A DNA stretch of 64,000 nt from Planctomycetota bacterium (lineage in GTDB: Bacteria > Planctomycetota > Planctomycetia > Planctomycetales > Planctomycetaceae): positions 33,473 to 97,472 of the forward strand of contig JAEZFD010000004.1 in NCBI GenBank assembly GCA_023417655.1, written 5' to 3'. Positions 52,980-64,000 of the stretch are shown here, in pieces. The position numbers were made by a program, and so were the translations under genes. Under the pieces are notes generated by a model. That model was not told the DNA's origin and ran no database searches. It was given only the letters and a program-made list of their open reading frames with translations. Each line of letters begins with the position of its first letter. Position 1 is the first letter of the stretch.

Positions 52980-54933
52980 CCCCAAGACTACAATTTTGGT
53001 TGTCGATGATAATCCGGCAACACGTTATTCAACTTCGCGGGTGCTCAGAAGTGCCGGGTGGGATGTACTGGAATCAGAGACCGGATTGTCGGCAATCGAA
53101 TTAGCACAAACCGGAGTGGACTTAGTCATTCTGGACGTGAACTTACCCGACATCGATGGATTTGAAGTCTGTCGCGTCATTCGGGCAAATGAAACAAGTG
53201 TCCGTATTCCAGTCCTACACCTTTCAGCTACTTTCGTACAGGATACTCACAAAATTCATGGATTGGAGTCAGGAGCGGACGGATATCTGACTCACCCGAT
53301 CGAACCGCCTGTCTTAATCGCCACAGTAAATGCCTTTCTCCGAGCCCGACAGGCTGAGACCGCATTCCGTCAGAGTGAAACGCGATTCAAGGCGGTATTT
53401 GATAGCGCGCTGAACGGTGTTGCTGTCTTGAGTTCGTCCGGCCAGTTTATTGAGGCCAATCCTGCACTCTGTTCGCTCCTGAAGCTGGACGACGAGTCAC
53501 TTCAGCTGCGGACTCTTTTTGATTTCGTCGCTCCTTCCGAGCAACCGATTGCCACGGAAATGTGGAAGCAACTCACTCTCGCATCTCGATGGGAAGGACA
53601 GTTTCCGCTTCAACGCGATGATGGCGTTCAGCTTCACTTGGCCTGGCAAATGTCCGGACTCCCATCCGGGCACCGTATCGCAATGGTGAATGATATTGGG
53701 GACCAGCTCCGCTATGAACAGGAGCGTGAGGCGATTCTTCAAAGTGAACGAAATGCCAGAATGGAGGCCGAGCATGCCAATCGTCTGAAAGACGATTTTC
53801 TGGCGACGCTGTCTCACGAGTTGCGAACACCATTGACAGCGATTGTCGGCTGGTCTCAGCTGCTCAACATGGGTGATATCGATGAGTCCACTCTCAGGGA
53901 GGGGCTGGAAACGATCGAGCGAAACGCCCTCGCCCAGTCCCAGATGATTGCTGACCTGCTGGATGTTGCCCGAATCACCTCAGGGAAGATTCGATTAGAG
54001 ATTGAACAAGTTTATCCTGCGGAAATATTGGAAGCAGCTATTCGCGCGGTGTTGCCAGCCGCCGACGCGAAAGAGATCCGTTTGGTTAAAGCGCTTGACC
54101 CCATGGCGGGGCCGATCTCAGGGGATGCATCCCGGTTGCAGCAGGTCTTCTGGAATCTTCTGACGAATGCGATCAAGTTCACCCCGAAGCAGGGACGAGT
54201 CCATATTGCCCTTCACCGGCGGAAATCGCACCTGGAGATTCGAGTCGCAGACAATGGCGCAGGGCTTGCTCCTGAGTTATTAACCTCGATCTTCGAACGC
54301 TTCCGCCAGGCTGATGCGAGTACCACTCGTGAACATGGCGGTCTCGGGTTGGGACTCGCCATTGCTAAGCAACTGGTGGAACTTCATGGGGGGACAATCC
54401 ATGCGGAGAGTCCAGGGCCGGGACAAGGTGCAACGTTTATTGTCTCGATCCCCGTGGCGCCGATCCATCGCTTAGAATCGGACGGAGCTTTAGCGGGTTC
54501 GCAAAATGACTCTTCGCGGACTTTGAATCCAATTTCATTGACCGGCGTCAACATCCTCGTTGTGGAGGATGATGCTGATTCCCGTACGTTGCTTCGAAGA
54601 ATCATCAGTGGTGCAGGGGCGAGCGTTGCGGAAGCTGCTTCCGCCCAGCACGCACTTCAGATTTTGTCGACCGCCGGTTGCCCGGATTTGATCATCAGTG
54701 ATGTTGGCATGCCGCATAAAGATGGCCTGCAAATGATGCAGGAAATCCGGGCGCTGGGATTTTCCGTTGCACACCTTCCTGCTATAGCCCTCACTGCCTT
54801 CGCGCGCGCCGAAGACCGACGGCGATCCCTGTTGGCGGGTTATCAGGTCCATTTAACCAAGCCGGTCGATCCCCTCGAACTCACTGCTGCAATCGCCTCG
54901 CTCCTCGGAAGAACCGGCACCCCGGGCCTCTAG
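52972..54933 (+). CDS. REC-PAS-histidine kinase-REC hybrid protein
   Basis: The 653-residue protein begins with a receiver (about 1-125, acceptor Asp in VILDVNLPD), then a PAS-like domain (about 135-250), HisKA (ATLSHELRTPLTAIV, His near 282), HATPase_c (about 385-505) and a second receiver (about 525-645, Asp in IISDVGMP). With both receivers it can take phosphate from the preceding kinase, but it has no DNA-binding or enzymatic output. Its ATG overlaps the kinase gene by eight bases (ATGTTTAG). The stop codon abuts an insertion-sequence relic; the C-terminus still reads as a full receiver. Confidence 0.94.
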   Translation: MFSPKTTILVVDDNPATRYSTSRVLRSAGWDVLESETGLSAIELAQTGVDLVILDVNLPDIDGFEVCRVIRANETSVRIPVLHLSATFVQDTHKIHGLESGADGYLTHPIEPPVLIATVNAFLRARQAETAFRQSETRFKAVFDSALNGVAVLSSSGQFIEANPALCSLLKLDDESLQLRTLFDFVAPSEQPIATEMWKQLTLASRWEGQFPLQRDDGVQLHLAWQMSGLPSGHRIAMVNDIGDQLRYEQEREAILQSERNARMEAEHANRLKDDFLATLSHELRTPLTAIVGWSQLLNMGDIDESTLREGLETIERNALAQSQMIADLLDVARITSGKIRLEIEQVYPAEILEAAIRAVLPAADAKEIRLVKALDPMAGPISGDASRLQQVFWNLLTNAIKFTPKQGRVHIALHRRKSHLEIRVADNGAGLAPELLTSIFERFRQADASTTREHGGLGLGLAIAKQLVELHGGTIHAESPGPGQGATFIVSIPVAPIHRLESDGALAGSQNDSSRTLNPISLTGVNILVVEDDADSRTLLRRIISGAGASVAEAASAQHALQILSTAGCPDLIISDVGMPHKDGLQMMQEIRALGFSVAHLPAIALTAFARAEDRRRSLLAGYQVHLTKPVDPLELTAAIASLLGRTGTPGL

Positions 54934-55178
54934 AGACTGCCCGGGCGAGGACTTCGCCCAGCCATTCATCGTCACGTGCCAGTCTGCGAGATCGTCCCAG
55001 CGAGGTAGTACGGACATTCAAAATGTACTGGGCCCGCATCCAGAAACAAGCGGAGTACGGCCGGGATCGCTTGCCTTACCTGGCAGCAAATCCTTCACCT
55101 TGTCCCACTGGGCATCTGTCAGTTCGTGACGGCGACGACGACTCATCAATCCCTCCTCCTTGAGATCCCGCCAGTCTC
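54933..55178. mobile_element. Internally deleted insertion sequence relic (IS5-like)
   Basis: Imperfect terminal inverted repeats bound about 246 bp: GAGACTGCCCGGG at 54933-54945 and, at 55166-55178, the complement of GAGACTGGCGGGA (10 of 13 match). Inside, next to the right end, is the start of a transposase (separate entry). The element starts at the last base of the hybrid kinase's stop codon. The ends being real is inference from the repeats. Confidence 0.6.
55021..55146 (-). pseudogene. Transposase N-terminal fragment (IS5 family-like)
   Basis: Reading from ATG 55146 with AGGAGG just upstream, the frame gives SRRRRHELTDAQWDKVKDL, then LPGKASDPGRTP, the usual start of IS5-type transposases (DUF4096 region). 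It stops after about 42 codons (TGA). After GRT another frame continues with RLFLDA, as expected of the family, so there is a frameshift, and almost all of the catalytic part is missing. It is non-functional. Confidence 0.8.
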
Positions 55179-55554
55179 AAGGAAAAGTCCATTTTTACGC
55201 CAGACTGAATGTCCCCGCTACCGGGAGCGTTGCCACCATTCAAGGGGCAGTGGCGACGCCAAAAAATGCTCTCGAATCAGAGAGTGCGCGGACCACAAAT
55301 CGCCCCACTTGAGCGCGAGATCCAAATGTGGCGCGAGTGTGAGGTAAGTCAGGTCGTCGAAGCGAAGCGGATCAAAAAGTCAGCGTTTTGAAAGCGAGAG
55401 GCAAGTCTGGCGCTCATAGATTACCACTACGGAATCCCAAAGCGGACAACGCCGTTTTTTCAGTGCAGAGATTGCCTCACTGGCTTCAAGTTCCCCTTGG
55501 GAAGGGAGCCGTCGCGTTCGGAATGAGTTTCAGTTCACGCTGATTTAAGAGTGC
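55179..55554. other. Intergenic region after the IS relic
   Basis: No gene is recognised. A short frame at about 55266-55391 lacks similarity. It may be decayed sequence associated with the insertion. Confidence 0.5.
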
Positions 55555-56271
55555 CTAGGGCGCCTGCAACTCTCGAATCACAGCCAGGGATCTCCGTTGA
55601 TTCCCTTTGTCGTCGAAATTCTCAGCCGACAACCAAGCGAGGAAGGCCATTTTGAGTGCAGGCCACTCCTGATCGATAACAGAATACCACGCGGTGTCCC
55701 GCGTGCGACCTTTGTAGACCACCGCCTGGCGAAAGATCCCTTCAAAGCGAAATCCGAGCCTCTCCGCTGCCTGGCGAGACGGGGAATTGAGACTGTCGCA
55801 CTTCCATTCATACCGACGGTATTGCAGTTTCTCGAAAACATATCTCATCAACAGGAACTGCGCTTCTGTAGAAGCTCGGCGTTGCTTGAGCAACGGAGAG
55901 AACGCGATGTGTCCCACTTCAATGACACCATTCGCGGCGTCGATCCTCATCAGGGCCAGCGTGCCGACCGCTTTTCCGGTGGTGGAGTCGATCACTGCAA
56001 AATGCCTGGGATCGGAGCTCTGTGTGGCACTTTCAACGAACTGGCGGTACTCGCTCTCCTGGTGAAACGGTCCGGTCGACAGGTACGTCCAGTCACGCTG
56101 ATCCGGCGCTGACGAATAGGCTTCGTACAGATCCGTGGCATGTCTTTCCACGCGAAGCGGTTCAAGGCGGCAGAAGATTCCTTCCAGCATGACATCGGCA
56201 GGGCGTGAGCACGGCGACCAGTCCGCCAGGGACTCGCCGATCGGTTGTCCGAATTGATTTGTTGCCGCCAT
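55555..56271 (-). CDS. GNAT family N-acetyltransferase, RimJ/RimL type
   Basis: The 238-residue protein matches the larger GNAT members that resemble RimJ/RimL. LEGIFCRLEPLRVERHATDLY opens the domain, FAVIDSTTGKAVGTLALMRID is the central strand, EVGHIAFSPLLKQRRASTEAQFLLMRYVF contains the acetyl-CoA pyrophosphate loop (in a degenerate QRRAST form), and KCDSLNSPSRQAAERLGFRFEG is highly typical. Substrates may be amino termini or small amines. ATG 56271 was chosen over 56313, since MAATNQFGQPIG is the usual start. It is alone on the minus strand. Confidence 0.9.
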   Translation of the reverse strand: MAATNQFGQPIGESLADWSPCSRPADVMLEGIFCRLEPLRVERHATDLYEAYSSAPDQRDWTYLSTGPFHQESEYRQFVESATQSSDPRHFAVIDSTTGKAVGTLALMRIDAANGVIEVGHIAFSPLLKQRRASTEAQFLLMRYVFEKLQYRRYEWKCDSLNSPSRQAAERLGFRFEGIFRQAVVYKGRTRDTAWYSVIDQEWPALKMAFLAWLSAENFDDKGNQRRSLAVIRELQAP

Positions 56272-56723
56272 GATTCGCTCTCGCCTGGTTCGGGGCACTC
56301 GTAACCAGCACATTTTGCATGTCCGTACTCCCTAGAAGCAGCCGTTCGTAGGGCGGGCATGTTGATGAAGCTAGTATTCGACTCTACACGCACTTCGCGA
56401 GTGAGCAATCCCAACAGGCGATGCAGTCACTCCACCAGAAACTCTTGGGAGACGATGCCGCCTGAGCAAGTCGTAGTTCCCTGGTTGAGCCCCTTCCACC
56501 TCGGTGGGGCTCATCACCTCGGGAGCCCACGCCGGGAGTTCTGCCTTCCAAAACTCTCTGCGTGTTCTCCCGTGCCAACGAAGGCCGGAAGAGGCAGAGA
56601 GAGTTTCTTATTCCAGACTCCGAAAGGGTCCCACCAATGATGACGTCGATGACACTGAAAAAGAACCGATTTCCGGTTCAGTACGTCTTCAGCACGATTT
56701 GGGAAATTAGCAAAACACCCACC
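56272..56723. other. Intergenic region between GNAT gene and tRNA-Ser
   Basis: No gene is seen. A hairpin GAGCCCC (56487-56493) with GGGGCTC (56506-56512), or with an inner CCACC/GGTGG, has no T-run. The rest shows nothing definite. Confidence 0.45.
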
Positions 56724-56761
56724 TCAGAAAACGAAACCAGCCAACGACTTGCGTTGGCTGG
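56724..56761 (-). terminator. Terminator of tRNA-Ser
   Basis: On the minus strand CCAGCCAACG (rc 56752-56761) pairs with CGTTGGCTGG (rc 56737-56746), followed by TTTCGTTTTC. It lies 12 bases beyond the 3' end of the tRNA. Confidence 0.85.
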
Positions 56762-56770
56762 TGCGTTAGG

Positions 56771-56860
<90 letters not shown>

Positions 56861-57120
56861 GAGGTTGATCAGTTGGCCAGCTTCATTCACGTTCGGAGGA
56901 CGCAAGTGGGAGTGGCGAACTGTGTCAAATCTCTTTTTTGTTCGTTCGAACGAAGGCTCATGTGGCTTCGTGAACGATGGGAAGTCTAGTGTTTCTGCCT
57001 GATCTGACAAGCCTGAAGGTTTTGATGTTCGGTTCCAGAAATGCGGGAAGTCTCTTTGCGTGAGGGTCCTGAGGCCTGATTCGAAGCTGCTGACTGCCCG
57101 TGAAATCCCCCTGTTGTGTT

Positions 57121-57996
57121 CTAGGGTGATGGTGGCAGGGAAAATTCTTCCTGGAGCGGCGGAGCATCCGGAATGAACATTCCAATTAGATTGCTGAAAT
57201 TGAAAATAGCGTGAATGAGCACAATGGTGAGGTAGCTTCGCTGGTAGTAATAGACGGTGCCCAGGACCAGCGATAACCCCATGAGCGGGATGGAATCGGG
57301 CAACCCGTGGACGGCAGAGAAGATCAGTGCGCAGAGGGTAATGGCGACTTTGGGGGTGAAAATCTCCAGCAGTTGCGTCTGGAGGATGACGCGAAACATC
57401 AGTTCCTCTGTGAGCGGTGCAAGGATCCCGGCCGTGAGGAAGATCATCAGGATATTCAAGCCCGATGACTCACGATGCAGCAGCTTCAGGAAAGGGTGGA
57501 TGGCCTCTTCGCTTCGAAGAGGGAAAGAAATAAGTAGCAGCAGCGCCACGGGCAGGATCGCGGCCAAAAAGCCTTTGACGCCAGTTGAGATTTGCTCTGT
57601 CAGGTCATCCGATCGAAAGCCGAGCAATTGCAGTCCTGTCGTGCTTCGGACCTCGAGGACCACGGCGCCGAGCAGCACCGGCAGGATGATCAGACTGACC
57701 ATCAACGTTGCGGCGAGCATTCGTTCGGCGTGCCGCAGTTCCTGTTCTTCTGTTTTGGCAGGGGGAGGTTCTTCCGGGGGGGCAGGCTGCGGGGCAAAGT
57801 TGAGAAGCAGATAGAGGACTGTCAGGCAGAGTGCGAAACGAGGGGCGCGCACCGTCGTTCCTGGAAACTTCATCGGGAGGGGGGGCTGGCCTGCGCGGAA
57901 TCGCTTCCAGAGGTCGGACCAGATTCTCACGCTGAGTGCCAGCAGAATCAGGACAACCAGCGATCCGACCGCTTGGTACACCTCGGCTGTAGACAC
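57121..57996 (-). CDS. CPBP family intramembrane metalloprotease
   Basis: The 291-residue protein has several membrane helices and the CPBP (CAAX protease and bacteriocin-processing) signatures: APLTEELMFRVILQ with the EExxxR motif, the FSAVHG motif with His, and IHAIFNFSN with the third conserved His. These residues form the glutamate-based intramembrane active site. Before the domain is a loop rich in Pro and Glu (PAPPEEPPPAKTEE). Substrates are not known. It ends in a long polar tail. Confidence 0.92.
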   Translation of the reverse strand: MSTAEVYQAVGSLVVLILLALSVRIWSDLWKRFRAGQPPLPMKFPGTTVRAPRFALCLTVLYLLLNFAPQPAPPEEPPPAKTEEQELRHAERMLAATLMVSLIILPVLLGAVVLEVRSTTGLQLLGFRSDDLTEQISTGVKGFLAAILPVALLLLISFPLRSEEAIHPFLKLLHRESSGLNILMIFLTAGILAPLTEELMFRVILQTQLLEIFTPKVAITLCALIFSAVHGLPDSIPLMGLSLVLGTVYYYQRSYLTIVLIHAIFNFSNLIGMFIPDAPPLQEEFSLPPSP

Positions 57997-58390
57997 CGGA
58001 ACTCCTTAAAACGGGGACGTTGGAAGCAGGCGTGGGGCGAATCGCGTCTTGGAGGGGCAATGGATCTGGCGACGAACGACCCCAGAGTCAGGAACCATGG
58101 GGCCTGACTCGGCGAGATGCTCTCAATGACCGGAATTCAATGACCGGAATGTCGCTACAGGCATGTGCTTGACCTTCAATGTCCAGATTTGAAGATAATA
58201 GCATCGGAATCAGGATGGGCGACTACCGGAATGAGTGTCAGGTCGACTGGAAAGCAATTCCAAGTGAAACTTCGGCGGGATTTCCGGATGCTCTGAGACA
58301 GTTCGTCGAGTCGCTGGAATTCACTGACCATCACTGATATGAATGGCGAACGAATGATCACAATAAATTGAGCACGTTCAGGAGAATTCG
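57997..58390. other. 394-bp divergent intergenic region
   Basis: Between the start of the CPBP protease gene (minus) and fae (plus). GACCGGAATTCAATGACCGGAATGT shows a short direct repeat (ATGACCGGAAT at 58127 and 58139). ATTCAGGAGA just upstream of ATG 58391 gives a good ribosome binding site for fae. No gene is present. Confidence 0.55.
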
Positions 58391-58888
58391 ATGTCATTTC
58401 ATGTTGGTGAGGCACTGGTCGGCGAAGGAAATGAAGTAGCACACATCGATCTGCTGATCGGCGACAAGAGCGGACCAGTCGGGATTGCTTTCGCGAATGC
58501 TCTTGCCAGCCAGTCGGCCGGGCATAGCAATCTCCTCGCTGTTCTCGAACCAAACCTGGCCGTGAAACCAGCGACGGTCATGATCACAAAAGTGACCATC
58601 AAGGGAGCCCGTCAGGCTGTCCAGATGTTTGGTCCAGCCCAGCGAGCTGTTGCTGACGCTGTTGCTGACTGCGTGAAAGCCGGCACCATTCCAGCGGATC
58701 AGGGCGACAAGCTTTGCATCGTTTGCGGCGTCTTCATTCACTGGGAAGCCGCTGACGACCAGAAGATCTATCAGTACAACTACGAAGCGACCAAGCTGTC
58801 GATCGAACGTGCGATGAAAGATTCCCCGAGCGCCGCTGAGATGCTCGAGAAGAAGGACGCATCCAGCCATCCGTTCTTCAAGAAGTAA
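58391..58888 (+). CDS. fae: Formaldehyde-activating enzyme
   Basis: The 165-residue protein is a full-length Fae, which condenses formaldehyde with tetrahydromethanopterin to methylene-H4MPT. FHVGEALVGEGNEVAHIDL includes the catalytic His (residue 18 with Met); VKPATVMITKVTIKGARQAVQMFGPAQ and FIHWEAADDQKIYQYNYEATKLSIERA are almost invariant in the family. The ribosome binding site is AGGAGA. Codon use is restricted (CCA for Pro is frequent), as in ppdK, and suggests strong expression. The mtd gene follows 231 bp later. Planctomycetes are known to carry these archaeal-type C1 genes. Confidence 0.97.
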   Translation: MSFHVGEALVGEGNEVAHIDLLIGDKSGPVGIAFANALASQSAGHSNLLAVLEPNLAVKPATVMITKVTIKGARQAVQMFGPAQRAVADAVADCVKAGTIPADQGDKLCIVCGVFIHWEAADDQKIYQYNYEATKLSIERAMKDSPSAAEMLEKKDASSHPFFKK

Positions 58889-58942
58889 CAATCGGAAGGC
58901 GGGTTTCGGCTCGCTCGATTCACTTCTTCGATGCTCGATCAA

Positions 58943-58962
58943 GGGCCGCATTCCTGCGGCCC
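58943..58962 (+). terminator. Short hairpin between fae and mtd
   Basis: A perfect 8-bp stem GGGCCGCA with TGCGGCCC and a 4-base loop lies 55 bases after fae, followed by GAGCTGTTTC. The T-run is weak, so termination may be partial. Confidence 0.55.
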
Positions 58963-59119
58963 GAGCTGTTTCAACGGCATCCATTTCCGCGGCTGGCTGT
59001 GTTGCGGTTGCAATCTGCCAGTTAGAGTGGAGTTGCTGGGGGAGGGAATTGGCTCTCTCCGGCTTCTTGCACGGCGGTAATCTGTCGCGGAACGTCTGGA
59101 AAATCGAAAGGCTACGCGG

Positions 59120-59977
59120 ATGAAGCGGATTCTTTTTCAGTTTGATACGGATCCGATCCCTTCCACGTTTGATCGGGTGGTCGCCGTGGATGCGGGGGCC
59201 GACGAAATCTTCAGTATGGGCGGAGTGACGCCTGAGAATGTTGTTCCGCTCGTGCATGGAGCAATCTTCACTCGAGGGCCAAAGGACTTGCAGAATACGG
59301 CGATTTTCGTCGGAGGGAGCAGTCTGCAAGCTGCCGAAAAAGTCTTCCATGCGGTCAATCAGGCCTTCTTTGGGCCAATGCGAGTGTCGGTGATGCTGGA
59401 TCCAAGTGGATCTGCGACGACGGCGGCTGCGGCGGTTCGGCTGGCCTCTATTAAAGTACCGCTGAGTGGATGTGAAGCCCTGGTGCTAGGGGGAACAGGC
59501 CCGGTGGGGCAGCAGGTCGGCTTACTCCTTGCGTCTCAGGGGGCGCGAGTGCGGATGGCATCGAGAGAAATCTCGCGAGCCGAGGCCGTTGCCGGAGTGA
59601 TTCGCGGCCGCGTCGAAGGTGCGTCGGTAGTCCCGGTTGAATGTACTGATGACGCCTTGGCGGCGGCGGTTGACGGGATTCAGTTACTCGTCTCCGCGGG
59701 CGCGGCCGGTGTTTCGTTCCTGACAGCCGATGAATGGCAAAGCATTGACTCGCTCAAAGCCGCGATTGACCTGAACGCCGTGCCTCCGCTGGGGCTGCAG
59801 GGGATTGAACCGAACGACCAGGGGGTTGAAAAGCAGGGAATCCTGACTTATGGAGCCTTGGGGGTCGGCGGGTACAAGATGCGCTTGCACAAGGCGGGAA
59901 TCGCCAAATTGTTCTCCGCGAACAATCTCACTTTGGACGTCAAGGCGATCTACTCGCTCGGAGAGACTGTCGAGTAA
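59120..59977 (+). CDS. mtdC: NAD(P)-dependent methylene-tetrahydromethanopterin dehydrogenase (MtdB/MtdC type)
   Basis: The 285-residue protein has the family's N-terminal RILFQFDTDPIPSTFDRVVA, the DAGADEI and the GGVTPENVVPLVHGAIFTRGP segments, and a Rossmann region with VLGGTGPVGQQVGLLLASQGA. It would oxidise methylene-H4MPT, Fae's product, to methenyl-H4MPT. Planctomycetes possess a distinct class, MtdC, beside MtdB; by context MtdC is the likely subclass, but the sequence by eye does not prove it. The start ATG 59120 follows a weak ribosome binding site. It lies 231 bp after fae. Confidence 0.9.
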   Translation: MKRILFQFDTDPIPSTFDRVVAVDAGADEIFSMGGVTPENVVPLVHGAIFTRGPKDLQNTAIFVGGSSLQAAEKVFHAVNQAFFGPMRVSVMLDPSGSATTAAAAVRLASIKVPLSGCEALVLGGTGPVGQQVGLLLASQGARVRMASREISRAEAVAGVIRGRVEGASVVPVECTDDALAAAVDGIQLLVSAGAAGVSFLTADEWQSIDSLKAAIDLNAVPPLGLQGIEPNDQGVEKQGILTYGALGVGGYKMRLHKAGIAKLFSANNLTLDVKAIYSLGETVE

Positions 59978-60204
59978 TTCTTGCAAATTATTGATTAGGA
60001 AATGGTTGCGGCGAATTTCTGTCGCTGTGCGAAGTGTGAACCCTGCGGGTGGCGGGGAGGTTGTCGTTCGGATTGAACTTCCCGAGGTCACTCGATATCC
60101 TGTTCCGCTCCCCTGAGATTGGGGATTCGGATTAATCTGACCCTTTCGCGACTGTGAGTTTGTTAATCCTATGAGGGTTGGCAAACTGCTCAAGTGAGCT
60201 ATCC

Positions 60205-60504
60205 ATGAGCACGTTGAAGAAAAACAAGCGTCTGAAACTGGCCAAGAAGTTCAAGGCCTACGGCGAAAACAAGCCGACCGTCGGCAATAGCCTGTCTCAG
60301 CGCGGTAAAGCCAAATATCTGGGCGGTAACGGTCGCAAGACGACCGGAATTACCCGTCGTAAGTTCAAGCTGAATCTGCAGCGAATTCGCGTCCTTGAAG
60401 ACGGCGAAGTCGTTCGTCGCCGCGTTCCAGTCAGCCTGATTCGCTCCGGAATGGTTGAGCGTCCGGTTGTCCGCACGCCGTTCACCATCGCGGATGGCAA
60501 GTAA
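60205..60504 (+). CDS. rpmB: 50S ribosomal protein bL28, divergent form
   Basis: A basic protein of 99 residues. The order KPTVGNSLSQRGKAKYLGGNGRKTTG, then RRKFKLNLQRIRVLEDGEVVRRRVPVS and SLIRSGMVERP fits bL28: the GN motif, the R-x-F-x-x-N-L-Q block and the final G-x-V. The usual N-terminal Cys motif is missing and is replaced by a Lys-rich segment (LKKNKRLKLAKKFKAYG). ATG 60205 was chosen since codons before it (from 60178) look unlike coding sequence. Codon use suits a highly expressed gene. No rpmG (bL33) partner is adjacent. Confidence 0.8.
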   Translation: MSTLKKNKRLKLAKKFKAYGENKPTVGNSLSQRGKAKYLGGNGRKTTGITRRKFKLNLQRIRVLEDGEVVRRRVPVSLIRSGMVERPVVRTPFTIADGK

Positions 60505-61201
60505 GTCGTCTGCACCAATTCGACCGCATTTGATTACTGGGTGAATCACGCGAAGGCAGTTGCTTGCGTGTGTTCATCCGGTTTTCTGTGGTTTGTGGTG
60601 GTTGCATTGCAGGCTTGGCGGTGGGCTCCGGCCCGTGGGGCAGGCGTCTCGAGGCATTTCGGTGATTTGTCTCTGTTTTTAGAGACCGATTGCTGTCCCT
60701 CATTGTTGGCCTTTGGCTTTCTGTCTCGTTCAACTGGCTGCCGGAGGGACGCCCGAGAGGTGGTCGCTTGCAGTCCCGCTAAGCAATCTGCGATATTTCT
60801 CGCTTGTATCAATTGGTCCGGGTCTCAGGTGTTTGCGGACCCGTGGCCTGAGTCGGTGACGCAGGGTTCCGATTTCGAAGAAACCCACGTCAGAACATTC
60901 TGCGCAGGCGGTGTGGCAACTGTGGTCTGGCCGTTTTGGCTGACATCGGACCGCCACGCTGTTTTTGCAGGAAGAACTCAGAGACCTCTTTCTCCCCGGG
61001 CACTTTTCACCCCGGGCAGCCAATCAGTGATTCTGGCTGGAGGAAAAGGGGTCGCCACCTGATCGCCCGCCCGAAGCGAGTGATCGCTGTCGGGGAACCG
61101 GCGGCTTAGGGGAATTGCCAGAATTCAATTCGTGTTGCACCGCAAGTCAGCATGCTCCCTGGAGCGGGACTTGCAAGTCGCTTCTCAAAGGAAATTCGAG
61201 A
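60505..61201. other. 697-bp region upstream of ppdK
   Basis: No gene is recognised; a 173-codon frame at 60541-61062 has unnatural composition (Trp- and Cys-rich, no pattern). CCCCGGGCA is repeated at 60994-61002 and 61010-61018. The ppdK promoter and a long leader probably lie here. Confidence 0.5.
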
Positions 61202-63925
<2,724 letters not shown>

Positions 63926-64000
63926 ACGAATCGGATCACGCAGGGTCTCTTCAGATTCTCTGTGAGCTGAAAAAAGAACGACCCCCGGTCTTCTGGACCG

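Noticed and set aside
58394..59350. 318-codon open frame antisense to fae and the start of mtd
   Set aside because: It covers fae and an intergenic region on the other strand. fae has near-complete family identity, and the antisense product shows no recognisable pattern; biased codon use in fae explains the openness.
60541..61062. 173-codon frame upstream of ppdK
   Set aside because: Its composition is unlike real proteins here (many Trp and Cys, no structure), and it has no ribosome binding site.

Overview
The window reads as chromosomal DNA of a planctomycete (phylum Planctomycetota, probably order Planctomycetales). The pointers are a DUF1559 prepilin-like protein followed by a small lipoprotein, tetrahydromethanopterin-linked C1 genes (fae and an mtdB/mtdC-type dehydrogenase), large hybrid kinases, an FHA protein, scattered biosynthetic genes and mostly weak ribosome binding sites. 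The genus cannot be fixed from the sequence alone. About 47 protein genes, one tRNA and one degraded insertion sequence can be supported.

Layout. 1-6.8 kb: end of asd, an RdgB-type nucleotide pyrophosphatase, a von Willebrand A protein, a DCC-family protein, an alpha/beta hydrolase, a SpoU-type RNA methyltransferase, an FHA protein and two small uncertain genes. 7-14.9 kb: a 1066-residue membrane protein of unknown function, DUF2237, ComEC and a YheT-type hydrolase. 15-29 kb: cupin, AhpD-like and NTF2-like proteins, a sigma-54 response regulator divergent from a 1688-residue hybrid kinase, a Dps-like ferritin, a bicupin resembling oxalate decarboxylase, a di-haem peroxidase and an outer-membrane porin; this stretch has a stress and redox flavour. 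29.6-33.3 kb: trpB-ynfA-trpA facing away from pyrD. 33.4-38 kb: a nucleotide cyclase with unusual base-recognition residues, the DUF1559/lipoprotein pair and a DegP-like protease with no export signal. 38.5-43.9 kb: a secreted protein with an internal duplication, then folK-folB-pteridine-reductase-like SDR, and a glycosyltransferase. 45.3-47.6 kb: nagB and a minimal nagA for amino-sugar breakdown.

The most striking locus is 49.3-54.9 kb: six tightly packed or overlapping genes that encode a stressosome (RsbR, RsbS, RsbT), a protein fusing an RsbW-like ATPase to an RsbX/SpoIIE-like phosphatase, a coiled-coil histidine kinase and a REC-PAS-HK-REC hybrid kinase. No sigma factor or DNA-binding output lies in the operon, so the signal seems to pass from stressosome to phosphorelay. 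A deleted IS relic abuts the last stop codon.

55.5-64 kb: a GNAT acetyltransferase, tRNA-Ser(GGA), a CPBP membrane protease, fae and mtd (formaldehyde oxidation on tetrahydromethanopterin), a divergent ribosomal protein bL28, and ppdK, whose codon use suggests strong expression. Starts were moved from the longest possible ORF where homology, overlap or a ribosome binding site argued for it.
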